Shown here: piece by piece, positions 1-10,233 of the stretch
How the letters are laid out: the number at the start of each line of letters is the position of its first letter
Numbering within the stretch: position 1 is the first letter of the stretch
DNA from: an uncultured Alphaproteobacteria bacterium
Lineage (GTDB): Bacteria > Pseudomonadota > Alphaproteobacteria > Methylaequorales > Methylaequoraceae
Reading direction: 5' to 3'
Assembly: GCA_902550225.1 (NCBI GenBank)
Contig: CACCYL010000002.1
Span: 1-64,000 of the forward strand
DNA: 64,000 nucleotides
Translations under genes and position numbers: made by a program
Notes under the pieces: model-generated
Databases searched by the model: none
Seen by the model: the letters and a program-made list of their open reading frames with translations, nothing else
What the model was told of the DNA's origin: nothing

Positions 1-2
1 TA

Positions 3-137
3 AAAGAAGTCAAAATAAAGGAAAATCAAACTTATTACAGAGTAATATCTGAAAGTAAATATCCATTTGGAAAAGCAAATAGTGAATGTGCAAAATTTAA
101 AAAAAAAAAGATCCAATGTATAATTATTAAAAGTTAA
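3..137 (+). CDS. C-terminal fragment of a SPOR-domain-like protein (truncated at window start)
   Basis: Frame from nt 3 reads KEVKIKENQTYYRVISESKYPFGKANSECAKFKKKKIQCIIIKS*; SPOR-like C-terminus directly upstream of nagZ. Confidence 0.5.
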   Translation, partial: KEVKIKENQTYYRVISESKYPFGKANSECAKFKKKKIQCIIIKS

Positions 138-138
138 A

Positions 139-1164
139 ATGAAGCAAATAGATGCCATAATTTTATCTTGTTTTGGTTATGAACTTACGTCTAACGAAAA
201 AAAATTTTTTAAAAATATTAATCCTTTTGGATTTGTTCTTTTTAAAAGAAATTTTAAAAACAAAAAACAAATTAAACAATTAATACAAAACTTAAAAAAG
301 GCAACTTTAAACCCTGATTTACTAATTTTCATTGATCAAGAAGGTGGTAGGGTGCAAAGACTAGATAACCATGAGTTCACTAAATTTCCGCCTCAAATGA
401 CGTTTGGAAATATTTACAGAAAAAATAAGAAGAAGGCTTTAGAATTAGCTTATAAATCTGCATTTTTAATGGGCGAACAACTTAAAGAAATTTGTATAGA
501 TGTTAATTTTTCACCTGTGTGTGACCTTTTTTTTGATAATGCACACAAAGTAATAGGTGATAGATCGTTTGGATCAGATCCTGAACTAGTACTAAATTTA
601 TCGAATTCTTTTTGTAAAGCGCTTCAAGACTCTGGAATTATTCCAGTGCCAAAGCATTTTCCTGGTCATGGTAGATCAAAGTTTGATACACATTTGAGGT
701 CATCAATTATAAATGAAAGTTATAATGATTTAATAAAAACCGACTTAGTACCATTTAAAATTCTAGACAAATCGTTAATGGTTATGTTGGCGCATATCAA
801 ATATCCATTAATTGATTCAAAAGTTGCTACTTACTCAAACGAAATTATAAGGAATATTTTAAGGAAAAAGTTTAAATTTAAAGGTCTTGTTATTTCCGAT
901 GACATTTCAATGAAAGCCATAAAAGAAGATCTTCAGACTAAAGTAACCAATTGTTATGAAGGTGGATGTGATATAGTAATGTATTGTAAAGGAGATTTGA
1001 ATGATATTAAATTGATTTATCCATTTGTTCAGATTTTAGAAAATAAAGTATTGAATTTCTTTTATAATGAGAAAAAAAAAATAATACTTAAAAGAAAAAA
1101 TAATAACAAATTTAAGTCTGACCTGATAGAGTATAATTTAATAAATCATGCACCTAAATCTTAA
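139..1164 (+). CDS. nagZ: beta-N-acetylhexosaminidase (GH3)
   Basis: FIDQEGGRVQRL and KHFPGHGRS motifs; upstream of scpAB. Confidence 0.92.
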   Translation: MKQIDAIILSCFGYELTSNEKKFFKNINPFGFVLFKRNFKNKKQIKQLIQNLKKATLNPDLLIFIDQEGGRVQRLDNHEFTKFPPQMTFGNIYRKNKKKALELAYKSAFLMGEQLKEICIDVNFSPVCDLFFDNAHKVIGDRSFGSDPELVLNLSNSFCKALQDSGIIPVPKHFPGHGRSKFDTHLRSSIINESYNDLIKTDLVPFKILDKSLMVMLAHIKYPLIDSKVATYSNEIIRNILRKKFKFKGLVISDDISMKAIKEDLQTKVTNCYEGGCDIVMYCKGDLNDIKLIYPFVQILENKVLNFFYNEKKKIILKRKNNNKFKSDLIEYNLINHAPKS

Positions 1165-1861
1165 CATAAGCGGATATGAAGGTCCTTTGGATTTGTTACT
1201 TGATTTATCAAAAAAACAAAAAGTCGATATTAAAAAAATTTCAATACTTGAATTGGCTAATCAATATCTAAATTTTGTAGAAGAAAATATTGAAAATTTA
1301 AAATTAACTGCCGACTATTTAGTAATGGCCTCTTTATTGGCTTATTTGAAATCTAAGTTACTTATTCCTGAAGAAAAGGAAGAGGTTCAAGAAATTCAAG
1401 AGGATCTAACACAAAGAATTGTTCATTATAATGCTATTAAAAAATTGTCAAATAAAATATTTCAACTCCAAAGAGAAGGATATGATTTCTTGAATATTTC
1501 AATTCAGAATGAATTCATTATTAGTAATAAAATTGTACCAAAAATATCTCTTCAAGACTTAATTTTAAAGTATTCTGAAATTTTTAAAAAAAAGAAATCA
1601 ATAAAACTTCTCACAGAAAAAAATGATTTTTATAGTCTTGAAGATGGTGAATCGTGGCTTAAAAAAATTTTTAAATTAAAAGAAAAAAATTGGTTAAAAC
1701 TTTTTAAGTTTCTTCCAGAGGATACAAAAAATTTTAAAATGAAAAAATCTGCAGTGTTATCTTTGTTACTTGCTTCACTTGACAATGTTAATCAAGGAAA
1801 AATATTAATAAATCAAAAAGATCATTTTGAAGAAATCATGGTGAAATTAAATAATGGATAA
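1148..1861 (+). CDS. scpA: segregation and condensation protein A
   Basis: YEGPLDLLLDLSKKQKVDI N-terminus; next to scpB. Confidence 0.93.
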   Translation: MHLNLNISGYEGPLDLLLDLSKKQKVDIKKISILELANQYLNFVEENIENLKLTADYLVMASLLAYLKSKLLIPEEKEEVQEIQEDLTQRIVHYNAIKKLSNKIFQLQREGYDFLNISIQNEFIISNKIVPKISLQDLILKYSEIFKKKKSIKLLTEKNDFYSLEDGESWLKKIFKLKEKNWLKLFKFLPEDTKNFKMKKSAVLSLLLASLDNVNQGKILINQKDHFEEIMVKLNNG

Positions 1862-2375
1862 TAACATTGCCAAAAATTTTATTGAATCTCTCATCTTTTC
1901 TGCGGAAGAACCCCTGACAAAGGAAAGCATGAAAAAGATGCTCTCCTATTATGGTGATTTTGATTTAGATCTCATTCTTAGAGAGCTTAAAAACGATTAT
2001 AAGAATAGGGGTGTTGAATTGATTGAATTAGAAAAAAGATTTTATTTTAAAACAGCTGATACATTAAATGATTACATGAGAATTGAGACAAAGAAAACTA
2101 GAAATTTATCCCCTGCAGCAATGGAAACTTTAGCTATAATTTCTTATCACCAACCAGTTACAAGAGCTGAAATAGAAAAAATTAGAGGAAAACCAGTTTT
2201 TAGAGGTACATTAGATACTTTATTGGAGTTAAAATGGATAAAACCCTCTGGTAGGAGGGAAACACCTGGTCGACCTGTGACATGGGTAACAGATTTTGAA
2301 TTTTTAAAACATTTCGGGTTAAAATCTATTAAAGATTTACCAAAAGTTGATGAATTAGAATCAGTTATCTTGTAG
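1854..2375 (+). CDS. scpB: segregation and condensation protein B
   Basis: AMETLAIISYHQPVTRAEIEKIRG...GRPVTWVTDFEFLKHFGL. Confidence 0.95.
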   Translation: MDNNIAKNFIESLIFSAEEPLTKESMKKMLSYYGDFDLDLILRELKNDYKNRGVELIELEKRFYFKTADTLNDYMRIETKKTRNLSPAAMETLAIISYHQPVTRAEIEKIRGKPVFRGTLDTLLELKWIKPSGRRETPGRPVTWVTDFEFLKHFGLKSIKDLPKVDELESVIL

Positions 2376-2398
2376 AATATTTTAATAAGGGAGAAATT

Positions 2399-2551
2399 AT
2401 GTTTGGTTTAGGTCATTGGGAAATTATTCTAATTCTGGTTATAGTTTTGATATTTTTCGGGGCAGGAAAGTTGCCAAAAGTAGCTGGAGAAATAGCTAAA
2501 GGGATTAGGTCATTTAGGCAAGGATTAAAAGATGATAAGAAAGAAAAGTAA
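2399..2551 (+). CDS. tatA: Sec-independent translocase TatA (50 aa, absent from ORF track)
   Basis: MFGLGHWEIILILVIVLIFFGAGKLPKVAGEIAKGIRSFRQGLKDDKKEK*; RBS gggag; followed by tatB and tatC. Confidence 0.95.
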   Translation: MFGLGHWEIILILVIVLIFFGAGKLPKVAGEIAKGIRSFRQGLKDDKKEK

Positions 2552-2560
2552 ATCGATTAT

Positions 2561-2803
2561 ATGCTTAATATAGGTTTAATTGAATTTTTGATAATATTTT
2601 TTTTTTTTGTTTTACTCGTTAAGCCTGAAGATATACCAATTATATTTAAAAACCTTGGTTTATTTTACAGAAAACTAAGTAGATATTTTTACAACATTAA
2701 ATATGAAATTGATGAAATTAATAATGAAATTTCAGAAGTTAACATAAACAAAAAAAAAATAAAACATGAAGTATCTAGATCATCTAAAAGAATTAAGAAA
2801 TAG
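2561..2803 (+). CDS. tatB: Sec-independent translocase TatB
   Basis: Single TM plus amphipathic helix, between tatA and tatC. Confidence 0.8.
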   Translation: MLNIGLIEFLIIFFFFVLLVKPEDIPIIFKNLGLFYRKLSRYFYNIKYEIDEINNEISEVNINKKKIKHEVSRSSKRIKK

Positions 2804-3488
2804 ACTGCTTTTAAGCTTTTTATTTCTAATTATAAGTTTTATTTTTTTTTTTTATAATGCTTCTCACTTGGGAGAACTTCTCTCTAACCCTTTGTTCAAG
2901 TTACTTGTTGATTATGATGAAAAAAGGATGATTTTTACTGGATTACCAGAAGTTTTTGTATCTAATCTAAAAATATCTTTGTTTGCATCTTTTATTATTT
3001 CAATGCCTTTTTTAATTGTTCAAATGGTACTTTTCCTATCACCCGCTATGTATAAGAATGAAAAAAGGATTTTTATGCCAATATTTTTTTTTGTTCCAAT
3101 ATTATTTTTTTGTGGAATTGTTTTCGCATATTTTGTTTTGATTCCTTTTATTTGGTCTTTTTTTATTTCGTTTGAAAACTTTTTTTCTTCAGGTCTTAAT
3201 TTAGAGCTTGAATCTAGATATTCAGAATATATGAAATTAACAATGTTTCTGTTGTTTGCCTCCGGATTGTCATTTGAATTTCCAATTCTTATAATAATTT
3301 TAACAAAATTTGGAATAGTCGATATCAAATTCTTAAGAAAAAATAGAAAATATTTTTTTTTAGGAATTTTGCTTTTTTCAGCATTGTTTACCCCCCCTGA
3401 TATTATTTCACAGTTAGGCATTGCTATTCCACTTATAATCTTTTATGAAGTTTCAATAGCCTTTATTTTTTTTTTTATGAGAAAGTAA
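2766..3488 (+). CDS. tatC: Sec-independent translocase TatC
   Basis: MKYLDHLKELRNRLL N-terminus, polytopic; overlaps tatB 3' end. Confidence 0.95.
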   Translation: MKYLDHLKELRNRLLLSFLFLIISFIFFFYNASHLGELLSNPLFKLLVDYDEKRMIFTGLPEVFVSNLKISLFASFIISMPFLIVQMVLFLSPAMYKNEKRIFMPIFFFVPILFFCGIVFAYFVLIPFIWSFFISFENFFSSGLNLELESRYSEYMKLTMFLLFASGLSFEFPILIIILTKFGIVDIKFLRKNRKYFFLGILLFSALFTPPDIISQLGIAIPLIIFYEVSIAFIFFFMRK

Positions 3489-3492
3489 AATT

Positions 3493-4770
3493 TTGCACGA
3501 TATAAAGTTTATAAAAAATAACCCATTACTTTTAGATGATTCTTTAAAAAAAAGAAATCTGCCACCTTGTAGTTCCAAAATAGTAAAAATTCATAACGAA
3601 TATTTAGAACAATTAAACCAAAAACAAAAATTATTAGAAGAAAAAAACTCATTATCTAAATCTTTTTTAAATGAAAAGAAAAAAGTTGAAGAAATTAAAA
3701 TATTGGTCCATGAATTAAAAAAAAAAATTGATAAAATAAGCGACCTTGCAGATTCAAAGTTACGTGAGTTAAATAAATCAATGCTGTTTCTTCCGAATAT
3801 TCTTTCTAAAAATGTTCCTGATGGAGAGTCAGAACAAGATAACAGAATCATTAAAAAACATGGGGAAATTAAAAAATTTAACTTTAAACCTAAAAATCAT
3901 TTGGAATTGGCAGAAAAGCTTGGCCTAATAGATTATAAAAAAGCAGTAAAGATTTCGGGAAGTAGATTTTCAATATTAAAAAGTGATTTGGCAAAGCTTC
4001 ATAGGGGGCTAATTAACTTTTTGCTTGATAACAATTCATTAGAATTTGGTTTCGAGGAATATGTAGTTCCAGAACTTGTAAAAAGCGAAGCTCTCGAAGG
4101 AACGGGTCAACTTCCAAAATTTGAAGAAGATCTATTTAAAACAAATTTTAACGATCTATATCTTATTCCGACTTCAGAAGTTCCTCTAACAAATTTGAAT
4201 AGAGATTCAATTATTAATAAAAATGATTTGCCCTTAAAATATACCACATATACAAATTGCTTTAGAGCAGAGGCCGGAGCATCAGGTGCAGATACTAAAG
4301 GATTAATGAGGGAGCATCAGTTCGGCAAAGTAGAATTGGTAACAATTTCAGAGCCTAAACAATCAGATGAAGAATTAAATAACATGATAATTTGTGTTGA
4401 AAATATATTAAAAAAATTGTCTATACCTTACAGAATTGTTGAACTTTGTTCCGGTGATATTGGTTTTTCATCCTCTTACACTCTTGATGTAGAAATATGG
4501 ATGCCAGGTCAAAATAAATATAGAGAAGTTTCAAGTTGTTCAAATTGTACAGATTTTCAATCAAGAAGAATGAAAATGCGTATTAAAAATTTTGAAAGTG
4601 GAGAAATTTATTATCCACATACACTCAACGGTTCATCTTTGGCTATTGGAAGACTTTTAATATCTATTCTCGAAAATTATCAAAATGAGGATGGAACAAT
4701 CAAAATTCCATCAATTCTGAAAGAATATACAAATGGTTTAAGTATTATTTCTAATGATAAAAAAATCTAA
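3493..4770 (+). CDS. serS: seryl-tRNA synthetase
   Basis: LIPTSEVPLTNL, FRAEAGASGADTKGLMREHQFGKVELV class II motifs; TTG start. Confidence 0.97.
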   Translation: MHDIKFIKNNPLLLDDSLKKRNLPPCSSKIVKIHNEYLEQLNQKQKLLEEKNSLSKSFLNEKKKVEEIKILVHELKKKIDKISDLADSKLRELNKSMLFLPNILSKNVPDGESEQDNRIIKKHGEIKKFNFKPKNHLELAEKLGLIDYKKAVKISGSRFSILKSDLAKLHRGLINFLLDNNSLEFGFEEYVVPELVKSEALEGTGQLPKFEEDLFKTNFNDLYLIPTSEVPLTNLNRDSIINKNDLPLKYTTYTNCFRAEAGASGADTKGLMREHQFGKVELVTISEPKQSDEELNNMIICVENILKKLSIPYRIVELCSGDIGFSSSYTLDVEIWMPGQNKYREVSSCSNCTDFQSRRMKMRIKNFESGEIYYPHTLNGSSLAIGRLLISILENYQNEDGTIKIPSILKEYTNGLSIISNDKKI

Positions 4771-5401
4771 GATTAAAAAAAAAATTAATTTAATTTTAGA
4801 ACTCCAAAATCACGGAATTGATAGAGCAGATGTTTTAAAGGTTATGGAGGAAGTTGATAGGGAAATCTTTGTAGAAGAAAGTCTAAGACAAAAAGCTTAC
4901 GATAATATAGCTCTTCCTATAGATTGTGGACAAACTATATCTCAGCCGCTTATTGTTGCGTTAATGACCCAATTTTTAGATATAAAAAAAAACATGAGAG
5001 TATTAGAGATTGGAACTGGAAGTGGCTACCAAACTTTTATTCTCTCAAAATTAGCAAGATTTGTTTACACTGTGGAAAGACATAAATTCTTGTCTATCAA
5101 TGCATATAATCTTTTCAAAAAACTAATGGTTACAAATATTTTTTGCAAGCATGATGATGGTGGCCTTGGGTGGAAGGATCAAGCCCCATTCGATAGAATT
5201 ATGGTTACTGCCAGTGCTCCTGAGATTCCAGGAAAGTTGGTTGAGCAATTATCAATTAATGGTAAAATGATCATTCCTATTGGAGACCAACACAATGATC
5301 AAATTTTAAAGAGCATTTCAAAAAATAACGAGACCCTCTCAATTACTGATATTGGTTCAGTGAGATTTGTTCCGTTATTAGAAGGAAAAGAGAATAAATG
5401 A
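4754..5401 (+). CDS. pcm: protein-L-isoaspartate O-methyltransferase
   Basis: ISQPLIVALMTQ, VLEIGTGSGYQT, DRIMVTASAPEIP. Confidence 0.93.
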   Translation: MIKKSKIKKKINLILELQNHGIDRADVLKVMEEVDREIFVEESLRQKAYDNIALPIDCGQTISQPLIVALMTQFLDIKKNMRVLEIGTGSGYQTFILSKLARFVYTVERHKFLSINAYNLFKKLMVTNIFCKHDDGGLGWKDQAPFDRIMVTASAPEIPGKLVEQLSINGKMIIPIGDQHNDQILKSISKNNETLSITDIGSVRFVPLLEGKENK

Positions 5402-6276
5402 AAAATTTGTATATGCTTTTCTTTTTTTTGGTAATGAGTTGTGAAAGTTACTTATATGATGATTATAAAATCATTGATTATAAAAGAAAAGTAAGTCGAG
5501 ATTATACTTACAAGGATAATTTATATAAAGTAAGAAAAGGTGATAACCTTTTTTCAATATCACGTCGATTCAATATTTCAATTCAAGAACTCATTAAAAT
5601 AAATAAAATACGAGAACCATATAAAATATTTCCAAATCAAAGTATATTCATTCCGCAAAATCAAATGCATAAAGTCGTAAAAGGAGAAACTCTTTATTCC
5701 ATATCAAGATATTACGAAACAACAGTGTTTACTCTTGCAAAATATAATAATATTAAAAATGTTAACAATATCAAAGTTGGTAAAAAATTAATTATTCCTA
5801 AAAGAAGCGAAAAAATAAAAAAAATTAAAAGCAAAAAATGGGATAGTAACTTTAAAAAAAAAAAAATAGAAAATAAAAAAAATGTAATACTCAGGGATAA
5901 AAATACTTCAAAATTTATCTGGCCAGTAAAAGGTAAGCTACTTTCAAAATATGGTAAATCAAAAGAGGGATTTTATAACGATGGGATAAATATTGACTCA
6001 AAAAAAGGAACAAAAGTAATGTCATCACAAGCTGGCAAAGTAATTTACTGTGGAAATGAAATCCCAGGTTATGGAAATTTAATTTTGATAAAACATTCTA
6101 AAAACTGGATAACTGCATATGCACATCTTAATGAAGTTTTTACAGAAAAAGGTAAAAATGTTAGTAAAGGTGAAATCATTGGTTCAGTTGGTAATACCGG
6201 TAACGTAAGGTCACCACAACTTCATTTTGAAATTCGTAAAGGTAAGGAATCCGTTAATCCGTTAAAATTACTTTAA
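5398..6276 (+). CDS. LysM/M23-family lipoprotein (NlpD-like)
   Basis: Lipobox-like MSCES, two LysM repeats, M23 C-terminus GYGNLILIKHSKNWITAYAHL...GNVRSPQLHFEIR. Confidence 0.88.
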   Translation: MKNLYMLFFFLVMSCESYLYDDYKIIDYKRKVSRDYTYKDNLYKVRKGDNLFSISRRFNISIQELIKINKIREPYKIFPNQSIFIPQNQMHKVVKGETLYSISRYYETTVFTLAKYNNIKNVNNIKVGKKLIIPKRSEKIKKIKSKKWDSNFKKKKIENKKNVILRDKNTSKFIWPVKGKLLSKYGKSKEGFYNDGINIDSKKGTKVMSSQAGKVIYCGNEIPGYGNLILIKHSKNWITAYAHLNEVFTEKGKNVSKGEIIGSVGNTGNVRSPQLHFEIRKGKESVNPLKLL

Positions 6277-6289
6277 TTATGAATATCAA

Positions 6290-7054
6290 TTATTTAAGAT
6301 TTTTTACAAATTGCTGAGCTGTTCTTCCAGAAAAATTTCCTTTTTCAATTGACCAATTTAAAGCTTTTCTTTCCAAATGCTTCGAAAATCTGATTGCGTT
6401 TTTTTTTAAATAATGTTTTACAATGTTTATATATTGCTCTTGACTAGAGTCATAAAAACCGACCCAACACCCGAATCGATCAGATAGGGATATTAGATTT
6501 TGGTTATTTTCTTTAGTTTCAATATCATTATTTGAAATATCATTGCTTCGATGCGATAGATGCCTTAAATTTGAAGTTATATAATAGCGAACATTTTCAA
6601 CATGACTCAAAAGACTTCCTTCAATGAGTGTTTTAAATAAACTGAAATTATCATCTTTATCTTTAAATGAAATATCATCAATAAAAATAATAAATTTATA
6701 TTCATATTTACTTATTTGGTACACAATATCTATTAAATGCTCAATATTATTGTTAAGTATTTCCAGCATTTTTAAGTCCTCACTAAATTCTTTGTTGCAA
6801 TAATCTACAACGCACTTTACTAAAGTTGACTTTCCCATTCCTTTTGCTCCCCAAAGTAAAATATTATTTGAAGATTTACTTTCCAAGAAATTTTTTGTGT
6901 TTTTAAGAACAACATCTTTTTGGTAATTAATTTCTAAAAGATCTTCTAGCTTCACATAAAAATTTGTCTTTATAGGTTCTAACTTGTTACTTTTTGGAAT
7001 AAAAATAAAAAAATTATTTTCTTTAAGTTGTTTGACATTGTTAATAACACTCAT
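6290..7054 (-). CDS. ATP-binding protein, DUF815-like AAA
   Basis: LLWGAKGMGKSTLVK Walker A, FIIFIDDISF Walker B. Confidence 0.8.
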   Translation of the reverse strand: MSVINNVKQLKENNFFIFIPKSNKLEPIKTNFYVKLEDLLEINYQKDVVLKNTKNFLESKSSNNILLWGAKGMGKSTLVKCVVDYCNKEFSEDLKMLEILNNNIEHLIDIVYQISKYEYKFIIFIDDISFKDKDDNFSLFKTLIEGSLLSHVENVRYYITSNLRHLSHRSNDISNNDIETKENNQNLISLSDRFGCWVGFYDSSQEQYINIVKHYLKKNAIRFSKHLERKALNWSIEKGNFSGRTAQQFVKNLK

Positions 7055-7161
7055 AACTTTTTCATATTTTAATCAAATTCTTATTTTATACTTGTATTTA
7101 TAAAGATTTTCTATATTGATTTCATTGTATTTAAATGTAAACAATTATTTAAAGGAATATT

Positions 7162-7461
7162 ATGATTAATTATGCTCATGCCCAAGCAGCTACTCAACAG
7201 CCATCGATGCTAGCCTCATTCATTCCATTAATTTTAATTTTCTTAATTTTCTATTTTCTCCTTATTAGACCACAACAAAAAAAACAAAAAGAGCATAAAG
7301 TTCTTTTAGATTCAATACAAAGAGGTGATGAAATTTTATCAAGTGGAGGAATTTTAGGAAAAGTTATAAAAGTAGATAATGATAAACTTACAGTTGAAAT
7401 ATCAAAAGGTGTTAATGTTACTATCATCCGATCAACTGTTGCTGATGTAATAAAAAAATAA
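7162..7461 (+). CDS. yajC: preprotein translocase subunit YajC
   Basis: FYFLLIRPQQKKQKEHK...GDEILSSGGILGKV. Confidence 0.96.
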   Translation: MINYAHAQAATQQPSMLASFIPLILIFLIFYFLLIRPQQKKQKEHKVLLDSIQRGDEILSSGGILGKVIKVDNDKLTVEISKGVNVTIIRSTVADVIKK

Positions 7462-7468
7462 AAACAAA

Positions 7469-9043
7469 ATGCTAAAGATTAATAAATGGAACGTTTTTTT
7501 TGTTTTGGCAGTTTGCGTGACAGCAATATATTATATTATTCCAAATATTTATGGAAAAAGTGAAGTTACTGCACTTCCAAAGTTTCTTTCACAGAAGCAA
7601 GTTAATTTAGGACTTGATCTTCAGGGTGGATCACACCTCCTTCTTGAAGTTGATACTAAATCAGTTTTAAAAGAAAAATCTGAAGATTTAGTTGACGATA
7701 TTAGAAAGTCGTTGAGGAAATCAAAAATTAAATACTCTAATCTTGGTTCGAAAATAACAGGAGCAGTGGTAACAATCACTGATCCAGAAAAAATAACTAC
7801 AGCTAAAAACAGTATTAAAGAAAATATTGAAAAGGATATTTTAATTGAAGAATCCAAAAATAAGTTAAACCTATTTTTTTCTGACCAATATATCATTGAT
7901 ACTAGAGCTAATACCGTGGAACAATCTATTGAAGTGGTAAGGAAAAGAGTTGATGAATCTGGAACAAAAGAACCCTCTATTCAAAGACAAGGCGAAGAAA
8001 GAATTGTTGTTCAGCTTCCAGGAATCAAAAATCCGGAGAGAGTTAAAGCCTTAATAGGTAGAACTGCAAAACTGAATTTTCATATGCTAGATCCAACCAC
8101 AGTAGAGCTTGCTGAACAAAGAGGAAAACTTCCACCTGGAACTTTTAAAGCCTTAAATTCTGATCCAACAGCTTATGAGAAACAGTTTGTTGTTAAAAAA
8201 AGGGTACTACTAACTGGAGAAAGGCTCAAAAATGCTGCTGCGACTGTTGACGCACAAACTGGAAGATATGTGGTTGCTTTTGAATTTGATAAGAAGGGGG
8301 CAAAGAAATTTGCTAAAGTTACTACCGAAAATACTTATCAAAGATTAGCAATTCTTCTTGATAATAAAGTAATAAGTGCTCCTCAAATAAGAGAACCAAT
8401 TACTGGAGGTCAGGGAAACATTAGTGGTAATTTTTCACCTGAAACTGCCAACGATTTAGCGGTTCTTTTAAGAGCTGGGTCTCTTCCAGCTCCTATTAAA
8501 GTATTAGAAGAGAGAACAGTAGGTCCTAGTCTTGGAATTGATTCCATAGAAGCAGGTAAAAAAGCATTAGTAATTGGTTTTATTTTAGTAATAGTATTTA
8601 TGATCATAAGATATAAAGCATTTGGAATCGTTGCTGATTTTGCAATAATTTTCAACATCATATTGTTGATTTCGATGTTGAGCGCGATAGAAGCCACCTT
8701 AACGATGCCGGGGATAGCTGGGATCGTTTTAACAGTTGGTATGGCAGTCGACGCAAATGTTTTGGTATTTGAAAGAATAAAAGAGGAAATAAGGTCTGGA
8801 AGATCAATTTTGAATTCTATCGATTTAGGTTATAAATTTGCAATAAAAACAATTTTAGATGCAAATTTTACAACCCTGATTGCAGCACTTCTACTATATA
8901 ATTATGGATCAGGACCTATAAAAGGTTTCGCAGTAACGTTGAGCATCGGTATCTTAACATCAATGTTTACAGCGTTAATTTTAACCAAACTTATAGTAAC
9001 TTTTTGGGTACTCAAGCTAAAACCGAAAAGATTGTACATTTAA
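7469..9043 (+). CDS. secD: protein translocase SecD
   Basis: LGLDLQGGSHLLLEVD, GMAVDANVLVFERIKEE. Confidence 0.97.
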   Translation: MLKINKWNVFFVLAVCVTAIYYIIPNIYGKSEVTALPKFLSQKQVNLGLDLQGGSHLLLEVDTKSVLKEKSEDLVDDIRKSLRKSKIKYSNLGSKITGAVVTITDPEKITTAKNSIKENIEKDILIEESKNKLNLFFSDQYIIDTRANTVEQSIEVVRKRVDESGTKEPSIQRQGEERIVVQLPGIKNPERVKALIGRTAKLNFHMLDPTTVELAEQRGKLPPGTFKALNSDPTAYEKQFVVKKRVLLTGERLKNAAATVDAQTGRYVVAFEFDKKGAKKFAKVTTENTYQRLAILLDNKVISAPQIREPITGGQGNISGNFSPETANDLAVLLRAGSLPAPIKVLEERTVGPSLGIDSIEAGKKALVIGFILVIVFMIIRYKAFGIVADFAIIFNIILLISMLSAIEATLTMPGIAGIVLTVGMAVDANVLVFERIKEEIRSGRSILNSIDLGYKFAIKTILDANFTTLIAALLLYNYGSGPIKGFAVTLSIGILTSMFTALILTKLIVTFWVLKLKPKRLYI

Positions 9044-9048
9044 AAACC

Positions 9049-9930
9049 ATGAAATTTAATATTAATTTTTTCAAATACAGATTTGTAGCTTTTTTATTGT
9101 CCATATCATTGATGGGATTGTCAGCCTTCCTATTTCTGACCAAAAACTTGAATCTTGGTATTGATTTTAAAGGTGGAATCATGGTTGAAGCTAAATTTTC
9201 CGACCCCCCAAATCTTGCTATATTGAGAGACAAAATAGACAAGTTACAAATTGGAAACTCTGAAATACAGGAATTTGGTGATTCTAACACAATTTTATTC
9301 AGATTAGAAAAAATTGATGATAATAACATGACCCAAGATCAAATAATTCAAAAATTAAAAAATGAATTAGATGATGATACCGATTACAGAAGGGTTGAAT
9401 TCGTTGGACCTAAAGTTGGTAAAGAGCTTAAATCAATCGCAATAAAAGCGGTATTATTCTCTTTGATTGCAATGTTCATTTATATTTGGTTTAGATTTTC
9501 TGGATGGCAATTTGGTCTTGGTGCTTTAGTAGCTCTGTTTCATGATGTTCTTTCAACTATGGGTTTTTTTTCTTTAACACAAATTGAGTTCAATCTAGCT
9601 TCGATTGCTGCTATTTTAACTATTGCAGGCTATTCAATTAACGATACAGTTGTTGTATTTGACAGAATAAGAGAAAATTTAGTTAAAACCGACAGAGCTT
9701 TGGAGGAATTGTTAAATCAATCTATTAATCAGACTTTGTCAAGAACGTTAATGACTTCAATTACTACACTTCTAGCTTTATTGGCATTATTTATTTTTGG
9801 AGGAGAAGTAGTAAAAGGTTTTGTTTCTGCAATGATGTGGGGAGTTTTGATTGGCACGTACTCGTCTATATTTATTGCCTCTCCGTTAATATTATTTTTT
9901 GGGTTTAAAAAAGTCGAAGAAAAATCATAA
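9049..9930 (+). CDS. secF: protein translocase SecF
   Basis: LGIDFKGGIMVEAKF, YSINDTVVVFDRIRENL; ATG at 9049 preferred over ORF-track start 9004. Confidence 0.96.
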   Translation: MKFNINFFKYRFVAFLLSISLMGLSAFLFLTKNLNLGIDFKGGIMVEAKFSDPPNLAILRDKIDKLQIGNSEIQEFGDSNTILFRLEKIDDNNMTQDQIIQKLKNELDDDTDYRRVEFVGPKVGKELKSIAIKAVLFSLIAMFIYIWFRFSGWQFGLGALVALFHDVLSTMGFFSLTQIEFNLASIAAILTIAGYSINDTVVVFDRIRENLVKTDRALEELLNQSINQTLSRTLMTSITTLLALLALFIFGGEVVKGFVSAMMWGVLIGTYSSIFIASPLILFFGFKKVEEKS

Positions 9931-10233
9931 ATGAAATTTTATTGATGATTTAGAAATAGAAAAAACTATTTGACCCAATATATTGCATTCTTTTATGGGT
10001 CCAACTTGTGTTTTTGAAATACTAGATTGATGCTCCCCTTCAAACCAAAAATGATTTGAAGAATCTATTTTAACTAGCTTTTTTACCAATCTGCCGAAAG
10101 TTTCATGTTGAAAGATGAAAAATTTATTAATTTTTTTTTTTTTAAAAGGGTTTATCAACACAAACGAATTGTGATTTAAAGAAGGAGACATGCTATCTCC
10201 TTCAATTTTATAGATAGAGAATTTTAAAAACAT
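9925..10233 (-). CDS. sodX: nickel-type superoxide dismutase maturation protease (S26-like)
   Basis: KIEGDSMSPSLNHNSFVLINP catalytic Ser box; directly downstream of sodN. Confidence 0.85.
   Translation of the reverse strand: MFLKFSIYKIEGDSMSPSLNHNSFVLINPFKKKKINKFFIFQHETFGRLVKKLVKIDSSNHFWFEGEHQSSISKTQVGPIKECNILGQIVFSISKSSIKFHL

Noticed and set aside
9004-9048. secF start at 9004
   Set aside because: ATG at 9049 gives a normal SecF N-terminus and avoids the overlap with secD.
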